From assembly GCF_900458815.1 (NCBI RefSeq), contig NZ_UHDZ01000002.1:1-19923 (forward strand): a DNA stretch of 19,923 nt, read 5' to 3'. The translations under genes and the position numbers were made by a program. Positions 1 to 7,171 of the stretch are shown one piece after another. Within the stretch, counting starts at the first letter, position 1, and each line of letters opens with the position of its first letter. Under the pieces are notes generated by a model. It saw only the letters and a program-made list of their open reading frames with translations. It did not search any database and was not told where the DNA came from. The stretch comes from Staphylococcus saccharolyticus (GTDB lineage Bacteria > Bacillota > Bacilli > Staphylococcales > Staphylococcaceae).

Positions 1-393
1 TTGGGTGAAAAGATAGTAGGCATTGGAATTGATATTTGTGAAGTAGACAAAATGAGAAAACTTTTTTTTCAATTTACAAAACAAGAGTTATCTCTCATTT
101 TCACTGAAAAAGAACTGAATTATATTGAACTAAACAAAATGAATTTATTCATTTTGTTTAGTCTGAAAGAGTCTTTAACCAAGGCATTAGGTATAGGATT
201 CAATTCTAAGTTATCAGAACTAAAAAAGATAGAATTTTCTTTGAATGGCAACTACATAGAGAATGTTTCTGTTAAAGAAAATTTTTCTGAGATATTGCAT
301 GAGAAAAATGTCATTTTAATCAATTCGGATTTTACAATAACAAGAAATTTGATTATTACTAAAGTATTATTGATAGGTGATAAAGGAGTGTAA
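1..393 (+). CDS. Holo-[acyl-carrier-protein] synthase (AcpS-type 4'-phosphopantetheinyl transferase)
   Basis: It transfers the phosphopantetheine arm of CoA to the serine of an acyl carrier protein; the ACP at 19114-19338 is the obvious partner. The 130-aa length fits the AcpS family. The N-terminal GIGIDICEVD (residues 7-16) carries the Mg-binding Asp11, and FSLKESLTKALG (53-64) matches the family FxxKEAxxKAxG, with Glu57 as second metal ligand and Lys61. The TTG at base 1 gives a normal AcpS N-terminus, but its ribosome binding site lies outside the window, so an upstream start cannot be excluded. It leads directly into the acyl ligase (1-nt gap), so it belongs to the biosynthetic operon and is probably a cluster-dedicated enzyme rather than the chromosomal fatty-acid AcpS. 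The CDS contains a perfect 16-bp inverted repeat (129-162). Confidence 0.85.
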   Translation: MGEKIVGIGIDICEVDKMRKLFFQFTKQELSLIFTEKELNYIELNKMNLFILFSLKESLTKALGIGFNSKLSELKKIEFSLNGNYIENVSVKENFSEILHEKNVILINSDFTITRNLIITKVLLIGDKGV

Positions 394-394
394 G

Positions 395-1843
395 ATGAAT
401 ATTTCCAAAGTACTACTTACTAAAAATTTATATGAAAATCCTCAAAGAATAGCATTTATATATAATGACCAGAAACTAACTTATAAAGAGCTTTATAAAG
501 AGGTACTTAAAAGAGCTAAAAATATGCAATATCAACTAACTGATAAAATGGTATTATTAATACTTGAAAATTCTTTAGACTTTGTTACTAATACACTCGC
601 ATTATGGCTAATAGGTAAAAAAATTGTTTTTATTAACAGTAAGTTAGACTATGAGATGATGAATAATATTATAAGTAAATATTCTAGTTTTTCAATACTG
701 ACAAAAGAACAACATAAAAAGAAGTTAAATACTGAGAATATTAATAGAGATAATATTTTCAATATTAAAGATTTCGAACATGATATTCCGGAAAATAATA
801 AAAAGGATTTTTTGAAAACTTGTCCAAATACAAAGAGTGAATTTATACTTCATACTTCAGGTAGTAGTGGTATTCCAAAAGGATATGTTCATGATAGCAA
901 CAGTATTTTCCACGTGTGTAAAAGTTATGGAGAAAAAATTTTACATCTAACAAAATATGATGTTATATTTTCTCCTTCTAACATGACATTTGCATATGGT
1001 TTAGGTAATTCATTATATCTCCCCCTTTATTATGGTGCTACAAGTATTTTGTCATATAATATAGATATTTTAGACAATTTAGAAACTTGTAAAAAAAATA
1101 ATCCTACCATAATTTTTGGTATCCCTTATATATATAAAGAGTTTATAAAAATTTTTGAGAACTATTTCGTTCCCAATTTAAGCTCAGTAAGATTATTTGT
1201 ATCAGCTGCTGAAAAAATGGATATGATCACCCAAGAAAAATGGTATAAATATTTCAATCAAAATATTGTTGAAAGTTTTGGGTCCACGGAATTATTACAT
1301 GTTTATATAAGCAATTCAAAAGAAAAAAACAAGATTGATTCAAATGGTAAATTGCTCGATGGATACTCTATCAAAAAAGAATATATAAATGATAAGCAGT
1401 TTGAATTAAACATTAGTGGGCCTAGTAAATTTAAATATCGGGTCAATGATAATGAATGTAAAAAATATTTTAACACTAATGATATTTTTGAAGAAGATTG
1501 TAATGGCTATTTATATTTTATTGGTAGAACAGGAACTACATTTAAGAATAAAGGTCTATGGATAGATTTAAAAACTATATATTTGAAGCTGAATCAAAAT
1601 AATTTAATAGAATATGTTCATGTCACAAAACAAGAAGCAAAAAACACTTTTAAAATCAGAATATTTCTTGTAGCTAAAGATAAGATGTTAAAAAAAGAAA
1701 TTATAGAAAAATCAGTTAGAAAGGATATTAGAGAGATAGGAGGTATGAATAATTTAAATATAGAAATAATCTTTCTAGATAATATACCTCGTAATGCAAA
1801 TGATAAAATTAATGAACTAAAACTAAAGGATGATCTTAATTGA
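395..1843 (+). CDS. AMP-forming acyl-CoA/aryl ligase, benzoate-CoA ligase-like; probable salicylate-activating enzyme
   Basis: ANL-superfamily adenylating enzyme of 482 aa. Visible motifs are the phosphate loop TSGSSGIPKG (about 154-163), the A5 block FGSTELLHVY (295-304), the TND aspartate near 363, and the C-terminal catalytic lysine in PRNANDK (Lys471). The A5 block with GSTE-LLH-Y-SN resembles benzoate-CoA ligases (GSTEMLHIYLSN type). I infer salicylate as substrate because a salicylate synthase lies in the same operon. The hinge/A8 region GRTGTTFKNKG (377-387) has lost the usual DD after GRx, which is odd for a family that rotates its C-domain. I chose ATG 395 over an in-frame GTG at 377 because AAAGGAG at 382-388 lies 6 nt upstream of the ATG. 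Whether it makes salicyl-CoA or loads an ACP directly is not visible. An alternative aryl acid substrate is possible. Confidence 0.82.
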   Translation: MNISKVLLTKNLYENPQRIAFIYNDQKLTYKELYKEVLKRAKNMQYQLTDKMVLLILENSLDFVTNTLALWLIGKKIVFINSKLDYEMMNNIISKYSSFSILTKEQHKKKLNTENINRDNIFNIKDFEHDIPENNKKDFLKTCPNTKSEFILHTSGSSGIPKGYVHDSNSIFHVCKSYGEKILHLTKYDVIFSPSNMTFAYGLGNSLYLPLYYGATSILSYNIDILDNLETCKKNNPTIIFGIPYIYKEFIKIFENYFVPNLSSVRLFVSAAEKMDMITQEKWYKYFNQNIVESFGSTELLHVYISNSKEKNKIDSNGKLLDGYSIKKEYINDKQFELNISGPSKFKYRVNDNECKKYFNTNDIFEEDCNGYLYFIGRTGTTFKNKGLWIDLKTIYLKLNQNNLIEYVHVTKQEAKNTFKIRIFLVAKDKMLKKEIIEKSVRKDIREIGGMNNLNIEIIFLDNIPRNANDKINELKLKDDLN

Positions 1844-2211
1844 AAAAAGTCAATCTAAATGATACTGAAGAAATTAAACATCTTAACGGTACATTACAAA
1901 TGTTACTTACCCCCTCAAATGGAGGGTCTAACAATATGATAATGGGAATTAGCAAAGTATATCCTAAAGAAATTATAGAAAAACATGTTCATGATTATAG
2001 TGATGAATGTTTTTTTGTATTGCAAGGAATCGGTAAAATAGTTTCTGATAAAAAATCTATTTTTTTTAAAAAAGATGATTGCGTATATATTCCTAAAGGT
2101 ACAAAGCATAAAATATATAATAATACTGATGAAATATTAACAGTACTCTTTTGTTCTTCACCTCTAGCTCCTACTAAAGAACAGGGACATCGTAAACTAA
2201 AGGAGGTATAA
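1840..2211 (+). CDS. Small single-domain cupin, possible polyketide cyclase or oxygenase
   Basis: 123 aa with one cupin barrel. Motif 1 carries His49, His51 and Glu56 (HVHDYSDE) followed by the G-x-G turn; motif 2 has PKGTKH with His90, so the usual three-His/one-Glu metal site is complete. Small cupins act as cyclases or oxygenases in several aromatic polyketide pathways (RemF-type), and the position between the starter ligase and other cyclases supports such a role, but the reaction cannot be read from sequence. It starts at TTG 1840, overlapping the ligase stop by 4 nt, with AAAGGA at 1825-1830 as binding site; this implies translational coupling. The ORF on the opposite strand here is a shadow. 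Confidence 0.75.
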   Translation: MKKVNLNDTEEIKHLNGTLQMLLTPSNGGSNNMIMGISKVYPKEIIEKHVHDYSDECFFVLQGIGKIVSDKKSIFFKKDDCVYIPKGTKHKIYNNTDEILTVLFCSSPLAPTKEQGHRKLKEV

Positions 2212-2213
2212 TT

Positions 2214-2516
2214 GTGAAAAATTTAATTAACAATTTTCCAGAAATAGCAAATACATTTTTTTCAATGACAAATAATATACAAAAATGTTCTGCCTATAGT
2301 GAAAAACAAAATGAATTAATATTAATTGGTATTTTTGCATCTCACGGATACGAAAGAGGCTTAAAAACACATGTTATTAGAGCTTTAAACTTAGGCGCAG
2401 ATAAAGATGAAATATATTCATCGATTGTATTAGGATTACCTGTTGTTGGGATAGTAAATATAAATTCATCATTAGATATTGCAAAGGAGATTATCACTGA
2501 AAATGAAAAACTATAA
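2214..2516 (+). CDS. Carboxymuconolactone decarboxylase (CMD)-like small protein lacking the CxxC
   Basis: 100-aa mainly helical protein. The central segment (about residues 29-65: LILIGIFASHGYERGLKTHV then RALNLGADKDEI) matches the CMD/AhpD fold pattern, in which a helix carrying the active site is followed by H-x2-ALNLGA and an acidic E-I. The AhpD redox pair CxxC is absent: the equivalent position reads YERG, so peroxidase chemistry is unlikely. In a polyketide operon it could be a decarboxylase, cyclase or accessory protein; I cannot say which. GTG start at 2214 with an excellent AAAGGAGGT (2199-2207) six bases upstream. Its last codons overlap the beginning of the next gene. Confidence 0.6.
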   Translation: MKNLINNFPEIANTFFSMTNNIQKCSAYSEKQNELILIGIFASHGYERGLKTHVIRALNLGADKDEIYSSIVLGLPVVGIVNINSSLDIAKEIITENEKL

Positions 2517-3309
2517 AATAATAGATTTATCTGTTCCTATAGAAGCAAATGATAATGAGCCTTTTGGAGTGAAACATAATTTTTTAGATCATAAAAATGG
2601 AGCAAAACAATTTTCACAATTAGTTAATAAAAAATATGATTTAAAAAAAGACGATAAGTGGGATGAACACATTTTCCCCGATAATGAATTCCTGGCTCGA
2701 GATATAATTACTATGTCGTGTCACACCGGAACACATATAGATGCTCCATATCATTATGGTAGCAAGTGTGAGGGAAAACCATCTAAAACGGTAGATGATC
2801 TCCCTTTAGAATGGTTTATTAACGAAGGTGTTAAATTAGACTTTAGTAATTTAACAGAACCTTATTCCATTACAAAAAAAATGTTAAAACAAGAAATTCT
2901 CAAAAAAAATTTAAAAATAAATACTAATACTATTGTATTAATTGAAACAGGATATTCAAAGTTTTGGGGGCTACCTGAATATAAGAATATAAATATTAAT
3001 ATAGAATTAGACGCACTAGATTATATTTTGAATAAAGGAGTTAAAGTTATAGGTATCGATACTTTTGGATTTGATGTATCTTTTCCAAAAATGATTCAGA
3101 AATATAATGAGACTAAAGACTCCTCTCACTTATGGCCTACACATTTCTATGGACGAAAAAGAGAATATATACAAATAGAAAGAATGAATAATTTACATTT
3201 ATTACCTAGTAAAAATTTTATTTTTAATGGCCCTCCTCTAAAAATAATTAATGGAGAAGCAAGTTGGATTAGAGCAAATGCAATATTGATTAAGGAGAAT
3301 GAAAAATGA
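2503..3309 (+). CDS. Cyclase family protein (PF04199; OxyN/kynurenine-formamidase-like), probable polyketide cyclase
   Basis: 268 aa. The signature HTGTHIDAPYHYG (about 74-86) is the HxGTHxDxPxH metal motif of the PF04199 family, and the N-terminal IIDLSVPIE (6-14) is also typical. Family members include metal-dependent kynurenine formamidases and putative aromatic polyketide cyclases such as OxyN of oxytetracycline biosynthesis. The surrounding SRPBCC cyclase and type II PKS make the polyketide role far more likely than tryptophan catabolism; no other kynurenine gene is present. ATG 2503 is chosen over an in-frame TTG at 2479 because the AAAGGAG at 2483-2489 can only serve the later start, though its spacing of 13 nt is long. 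It overlaps the CMD-like gene by 14 nt and the next gene by 4 nt. Confidence 0.8.
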   Translation: MKNYKIIDLSVPIEANDNEPFGVKHNFLDHKNGAKQFSQLVNKKYDLKKDDKWDEHIFPDNEFLARDIITMSCHTGTHIDAPYHYGSKCEGKPSKTVDDLPLEWFINEGVKLDFSNLTEPYSITKKMLKQEILKKNLKINTNTIVLIETGYSKFWGLPEYKNININIELDALDYILNKGVKVIGIDTFGFDVSFPKMIQKYNETKDSSHLWPTHFYGRKREYIQIERMNNLHLLPSKNFIFNGPPLKIINGEASWIRANAILIKENEK

Positions 3310-3749
3310 AGATTTATAATACTGTGACAATAGAAAAAAATATAGATTTTGTATTTAATAAAACTAATGATATAGATAATTGGAAAAATCTCTTTTCAGA
3401 GTACAAAGAAACTGAAGTTTTACTTAGACACAACAATACGCTAATATTTAGATTGAAAAACCTTCATGATAAAGAGTGGATATCTTGGAGAAACATTGAC
3501 TATAAAAAGAATGTCGCTATAGCTAAACGATTATATCCTATGTTTCCATTCGAATCAATGGATATAAGGTGGGAATATGAGAAATTAAATGAAAATAAAA
3601 CTAAAATGACTTGGATACAAGAATTTAAACCTCACAAGGATTTCCCTAAAGCTGAAAAAGAAATGAAAGATTTTTTAGATAAAAATACAAAAAAACAACA
3701 AAATATCATAAAAGAAAAGTTGGAAAGTAATGAAAAAGTATGGGATTAA
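3306..3749 (+). CDS. SRPBCC-fold polyketide aromatase/cyclase (TcmN/WhiE type)
   Basis: 147 aa, the size of a mono-domain aromatase/cyclase. Family-like features are the early W-x2-LFSEYKETEVL segment (26-39; the family has FPLFTEYEEVTVL or similar), the strand ISWRNID (59-65), the FESMDIRWEYE segment (82-92) and MTWIQEF (101-107), a pattern characteristic of the TcmN/WhiE ARO/CYC helix-grip proteins that bind a nascent poly-beta-ketone and catalyse regiospecific first-ring closure and aromatisation. It starts with an ATGA overlap on the cyclase stop and has AAGGAG at 3292-3297. Its presence is strong independent evidence that the KS pair at 16693-19121 makes an aromatic polyketide. Which carbons it joins cannot be told from sequence. 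Confidence 0.85.
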   Translation: MKIYNTVTIEKNIDFVFNKTNDIDNWKNLFSEYKETEVLLRHNNTLIFRLKNLHDKEWISWRNIDYKKNVAIAKRLYPMFPFESMDIRWEYEKLNENKTKMTWIQEFKPHKDFPKAEKEMKDFLDKNTKKQQNIIKEKLESNEKVWD

Positions 3750-4416
3750 TTTTAAATTAAACAAGGTATCTAGTAGTGAAATTACAAATGTTTTTATACA
3801 TGGATTAAATGGTTCTTTATTTCAATGGGAGTACTTTTTAAACATTAATAAAAATTATCTCGTAGTTGATTTACCTAGTCATGGCTTTTCAGATGACATA
3901 ACTAATTTCAATTTCAAAAAATATACGTTAAAAATAGAAAAATTGATAAAAACTTTAAATCTAAGAGATATCAATTTAATTGGTCATTCCCTGGGAGGAG
4001 CATTGGCACTTAATCTTACTAATAGTAAATATATTAATATAAGAAATGTAATATTAATCAATAGTTGTCATATAATGAGAATAAATCCCGCAATAAATTA
4101 CAAGTCATTTGATGACAAAATACTTAAAAATAAAGAATATACTATACAAAAAAAACTTAAAAATGACATTAATATGTCGAAAGTATGCATTGGAGAAAAA
4201 CCTATTTATTTTGAAGTTGACAATTTCTCTAATGAATGCAAGTACATATTAATATATAGCAAAAACGATAGAATAATTTCGAGAAGAAAAATTAAAAATT
4301 TAGAGTCGATACTTCAAAATTGTATTTCTTATGAATTAATAGGTTCTAACCACTATTCTCATTTAGAAGAGGCGAATAAAGTCAAGAGTATATTAGAAAA
4401 ACATAAAATATTATAA
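3730..4416 (+). CDS. Alpha/beta hydrolase (MenH-like fold)
   Basis: 228 aa. The nucleophile elbow GHSLGG places Ser87 as nucleophile, an oxyanion HG motif FIHGLNG lies at 22-28, the acid is probably the Asp in SKNDRII, and the His in GSNHYSHLEE completes the triad. Proteins of this type hydrolyse esters or thioesters or act as lyases; here it may release the chain from the ACP, hydrolyse an intermediate or proof-read the starter, but none of these is demonstrated. MenH itself is unlikely because no other menaquinone gene is present apart from the chorismate enzyme, which is a salicylate synthase. It overlaps the aromatase gene by 20 nt with only a weak GGAAAG upstream, so it is probably translationally coupled. 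Confidence 0.75.
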   Translation: MKKYGINFKLNKVSSSEITNVFIHGLNGSLFQWEYFLNINKNYLVVDLPSHGFSDDITNFNFKKYTLKIEKLIKTLNLRDINLIGHSLGGALALNLTNSKYINIRNVILINSCHIMRINPAINYKSFDDKILKNKEYTIQKKLKNDINMSKVCIGEKPIYFEVDNFSNECKYILIYSKNDRIISRRKIKNLESILQNCISYELIGSNHYSHLEEANKVKSILEKHKIL

Positions 4417-4433
4417 CTTAAGGAAGTGATATA

Positions 4434-5774
4434 GTGAGAATATTACTAGATAAGATTAATTCTTTAGAATATCAGAAAGAAAAATATCACTTAAATTATT
4501 TAAGTGAAAAAGATACAAAATCTTTAATATTAAATTACATTAAGAAAAAATTGAAATGTGACTATATGGTTTACGAAAAAGACTGTAAAGTGTTTATTGG
4601 TATAAAACCTATGTATACCGTAAATATAACGAATGAGTGTACAATTATTGATCATAAAAATGAAAATAAAAGAAACTCAGAACTAAATGAAGAAAATATA
4701 AATCATCTTGTAACAGAATTATATAATTTAAAGAAGAAAATATCTATCTTTGGCATTATCAATTTTTCTTTGTCTTATAAGATATACGATATAGATAATA
4801 AAAATACAGATACACTTGCTTCTTTTTTTGTTCCGGAAATGGAAGTTATAATAGAAAAAGGGAGTATGTATATTAATTATTATAAAGATAACTTATTGAA
4901 GGATATTGAGTTTACTGCTAAAAATGATAACTTAGATTTACAGACAAATAATTTTGTTGATAAGACAATAATTTATAAGGACAAAAAAGCATATAAAAGT
5001 ATCGTTGGAAAGGCGATTGATGATATTAAAGCACTTAATTATTCAAAAGTTATTCTATCTAGAAAAGTTAATATACCTAATAAAGTTAATATGCTTAAAA
5101 GCTATTTAATTGGTTTAAATAATAATACTCCAGCTCGGTCATTCTTATTTGAATTTAATGGTTTAGAATCTTTTGGATATAGTCCAGAAACAATATTAGA
5201 AGTCAAAGACAATTATGTTTATACATTCCCATTAGCCGGAACTAGAAAACTTGAAGGCAATGAGAATGATTTCTTATTAAAAAATGACTTGAAAAATGAC
5301 TTGAAAGAGATAGCTGAGCATGCCATGTCTGTAAAATTATCATTTTTAGAAATGGAAAAAATTTGCAATCTCCAAAGTGTCAAAGTAGAAAAGTACATGG
5401 ATGTTTATGAAAGGGGTTCTGTTCAACATTTAGGATCTATAGTATCAGGACATTTAAAAGAAGATAAAAATTATTATCATGCCATCCAATCTCTTTTTCC
5501 AGCAGTTACTTCTACAGGAATACCTAAAAAAGAAAGTCTTCTAGCTATTAACAAATATGAGAATACTCCAAGAGAATTATACAGTGGTGGTATTTTTCTT
5601 TTAAACGATAAAGAAGGTCTTGATGTAGCACTTGCTTTACGAAGTGTTTTTCAAAATGATAAGGAAACGTATTTGCGTGCTGGTGCAGGTATTATTAAAA
5701 GCTCTAATCCTGAAAGAGAGTTTACAGAGACATGTGAAAAGTTGACCTCAATCATCAACAATATTGTATATTGA
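4434..5774 (+). CDS. Salicylate synthase (MbtI/Irp9/YbtS-type, chorismate-utilising)
   Basis: Converts chorismate through isochorismate to salicylate plus pyruvate. The 446 aa align over their C-terminal half with MbtI-type motifs: YSKVILSR with general-base Lys205, PLAGTR (266-271), EIAEHAMSV with Glu295/His296, RGSVQHLGS (327-335, His332), TSTGIPK (359-365), NTPRELYSG (377-385), LRSVFQ (402-407), AGAGII (416-421) and ERE-TET (427-433). The TSTGIPK and TPRELYSG blocks match salicylate synthases rather than isochorismate synthases (EntC/MenF) or anthranilate synthases. It starts at GTG 4434 after AAGGAAGTG (4420-4428), 17 nt after the hydrolase, and is the last gene of the left arm. No siderophore NRPS lies nearby, so salicylate is probably made as polyketide starter. 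A 12-bp tandem duplication at 5280-5303 adds a second KNDL. Confidence 0.92.
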   Translation: MRILLDKINSLEYQKEKYHLNYLSEKDTKSLILNYIKKKLKCDYMVYEKDCKVFIGIKPMYTVNITNECTIIDHKNENKRNSELNEENINHLVTELYNLKKKISIFGIINFSLSYKIYDIDNKNTDTLASFFVPEMEVIIEKGSMYINYYKDNLLKDIEFTAKNDNLDLQTNNFVDKTIIYKDKKAYKSIVGKAIDDIKALNYSKVILSRKVNIPNKVNMLKSYLIGLNNNTPARSFLFEFNGLESFGYSPETILEVKDNYVYTFPLAGTRKLEGNENDFLLKNDLKNDLKEIAEHAMSVKLSFLEMEKICNLQSVKVEKYMDVYERGSVQHLGSIVSGHLKEDKNYYHAIQSLFPAVTSTGIPKKESLLAINKYENTPRELYSGGIFLLNDKEGLDVALALRSVFQNDKETYLRAGAGIIKSSNPEREFTETCEKLTSIINNIVY

Positions 5775-5800
5775 TGATTTAAATCTGATTTTCTGACATA

Positions 5801-5827
5801 ATCAAGTTAATTAATAATTAACTTGAT
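5801..5827. repeat. 12-bp perfect inverted repeat after the salicylate synthase gene
   Basis: Arms 5801-5812 and 5816-5827 around a 3-nt loop, very AT-rich and not followed by a T run. It sits 26 nt after the stop codon and may be an RNA-stabilising hairpin or part of the termination region. Confidence 0.5.
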
Positions 5828-5841
5828 TGAATCATGGTATC

Positions 5842-5882
5842 GAATCTCAACAACTACTATAAATAGTTATTGAGATTCTTTT
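5842..5882 (+). terminator. Rho-independent terminator of the left biosynthetic arm
   Basis: A 15-bp stem with one mismatch (arms 5842-5856 and 5864-5878, 7-nt loop) followed by TTCTTTT. It lies 67 nt after the salicylate synthase stop and marks the end of the left operon. Confidence 0.75.
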
Positions 5883-6175
5883 AATTCATTAATAAACTAA
5901 ATTATTAAATCACACTCTATTTAATCTTTAAAGATAACAGAATTTTTATAAAATTATTATTCTACTTGACTCTCATAACACATTAAATCTAGCTATTAGT
6001 ATACCTAAGCACCATGATTGTTCTATTGAAAATACATTCAATGATTTAAATCGTTTTTTAGTAATTTAATACTTTTATTTTCAAAACTGTATATGACTAT
6101 ATTAAGAAGGGACTAGGATAATATAAGTACCTTGATTTTTATAAATTAACCAATCAATCCCACTTGACAAAAACG
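5883..6175. other. Non-coding spacer with a possible gene remnant
   Basis: No intact gene is seen. On the + strand an open frame without a start codon runs from 5938 to 6069 (43 codons including the stop; ending in NDLNRFLVI), which looks like the tail of a decayed protein; I do not recognise it. The rest is AT-rich sequence between the polyketide operon and the resolvase. Confidence 0.3.
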
Positions 6176-6781
6176 TTACATTTTGCAATTCCTTTTAATT
6201 CTATAAACAGTTTGTCTTGTTATATTAACTTCTTTAGCAATTTTACTAATTGCATTGCCTTGTTCTAACATTTCTACAACTCGATGATAGATAATGCGTT
6301 TTTGTGGATCTTTTGCATTCGGAGAATACAATAATGGGCGCCCTTTATATACACCTTGTTCTTTCGCAATTTTAATGCCTTGTGCTTGTCTACGCTTGCT
6401 TTCATTTCTTTCTTGTTCTGAAACCATCGCTAATATTTGAACGATTAAATCTTTCATAAATTTATCTAACAAAGGATTATCAATGACCTCATTCATCATA
6501 GGTAAACTTGTAATCATTAGATGTACGTCTTTTTTCTTTAAATAATTTACAGTTCTGATAATTTCATCATAATTACGACCTAAACGATCAATTGATTCTA
6601 CGACAAACCGATCTCCCATTCTCACAAAGTTAAGTGCTTCTTGAAATATCGGTCTATTTTCAATAGATTTACCAGATTGCTTTTCTGTAAATATTTTTTC
6701 TGCGCCAAATGCTTTTAAATTCTCCCGTTGTCTTTCTAATTTTTGATCGATAGATGATACTCTCGCATAGCCAACAATCAT
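6176..6781 (-). CDS. Serine resolvase/invertase (BinR/Tn552-type), plasmid multimer resolution
   Basis: 201 aa. The N-terminal catalytic domain has GYARVSS (4-10), with Ser9 equivalent to the Tn3/gamma-delta nucleophile Ser10 and Arg7 next to it; ESIDRLGRN carries further active-site arginines, followed by the long helix around [16 protein letters not shown]. The C-terminus (about 170-201) holds an HTH_7 DNA-binding helix-turn-helix with [10 protein letters not shown]. Close relatives are common on staphylococcal multiresistance plasmids, where they resolve multimers or act with Tn552. A good GAGGTGG-type binding site precedes the ATG, and a recombination-site-like dyad lies directly upstream (6805-6869). 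No bla genes or Tn552 remnants are seen here, so a plasmid maintenance role is favoured. Confidence 0.9.
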   Translation of the reverse strand: MIVGYARVSSIDQKLERQRENLKAFGAEKIFTEKQSGKSIENRPIFQEALNFVRMGDRFVVESIDRLGRNYDEIIRTVNYLKKKDVHLMITSLPMMNEVIDNPLLDKFMKDLIVQILAMVSEQERNESKRRQAQGIKIAKEQGVYKGRPLLYSPNAKDPQKRIIYHRVVEMLEQGNAISKIAKEVNITRQTVYRIKRNCKM

Positions 6782-6804
6782 TGATTTCCACCTCGTAATT
6801 AATA

Positions 6805-6869
6805 TACACCCTAATCATACGTTTTAGTTGCTATAAATTCAACAACTTTATTTGTGTGATTAGGGTGTA
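6805..6869. promoter_or_regulatory. Probable resolvase recombination site / promoter region
   Basis: A 13-bp perfect inverted repeat (arms TACACCCTAATCA at 6805-6817 and its complement at 6857-6869) encloses a smaller imperfect dyad (GTTG...CAAC around 6827-6843). Resolvases bind such sites immediately upstream of their own gene, and the resolvase promoter must also lie here. The exact crossover dinucleotide cannot be fixed by reading. Confidence 0.6.
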
Positions 6870-6960
6870 CTTATAATTATCAAAAGTAATCTGTGAAGAT
6901 ACTACTTTTCTTTTTGTGCCAAATAACACTGGAAAAAGTTCAGTATTAAAATTAATTTAA

Positions 6961-7089
6961 TGCTTATTAGAAGAGTGTATTGAAGATATACTCGGATATA
7001 ATCCGCTGTCTAATGAAAAAACATATAAACCGTACAGATTTATAAATGAAAATTGGAAGGATTCATGGGATAACATTACTGAAAGTTAG
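6961..7089 (+). pseudogene. Short unidentified gene remnant
   Basis: An open frame of 43 codons including the stop, without a start codon and preceded by an in-frame TAA. It encodes ...IEDILGYNPLSNE... and ends ...WKDSWDNITES. The composition looks like real protein rather than random AT-rich sequence. I do not recognise the family. It lies between the resolvase site and the toxin-antitoxin locus and is probably the C-terminal tail of a lost gene. Confidence 0.3.
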
Positions 7090-7135
7090 AGAAGAATAAT
7101 AAATAGTCCATATAAACAAAGTTAATAAGATATTT

Positions 7136-7165
7136 TTGCATTTCTCTACTAACCAGTGTTATAAT
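7136..7165 (+). promoter_or_regulatory. Promoter of the antitoxin RNA
   Basis: -35 TTGCAT (7136-7141) and a perfect -10 TATAAT (7160-7165) with 18-bp spacing; transcription would begin near 7172, exactly at the repeat shared with the toxin leader. Confidence 0.65.
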
Positions 7166-7171
7166 CTAGAT

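Noticed and set aside
2503..3309. Kynurenine formamidase
   Set aside because: Same fold and metal motif, but no tryptophan-degradation context; the polyketide cyclase reading fits the neighbours.
395..4416. Left arm as a siderophore cluster (PPTase, aryl ligase, chorismate enzyme)
   Set aside because: No NRPS or transport genes, and the operon holds an SRPBCC aromatase/cyclase and PF04199 cyclase, which belong to aromatic polyketide pathways.
4434..5774. Isochorismate synthase (MenF/DhbC) for menaquinone or a catecholate siderophore
   Set aside because: The TSTGIPK, TPRELYSG and AGAGII blocks fit salicylate synthases, and no other menaquinone or siderophore gene is present.
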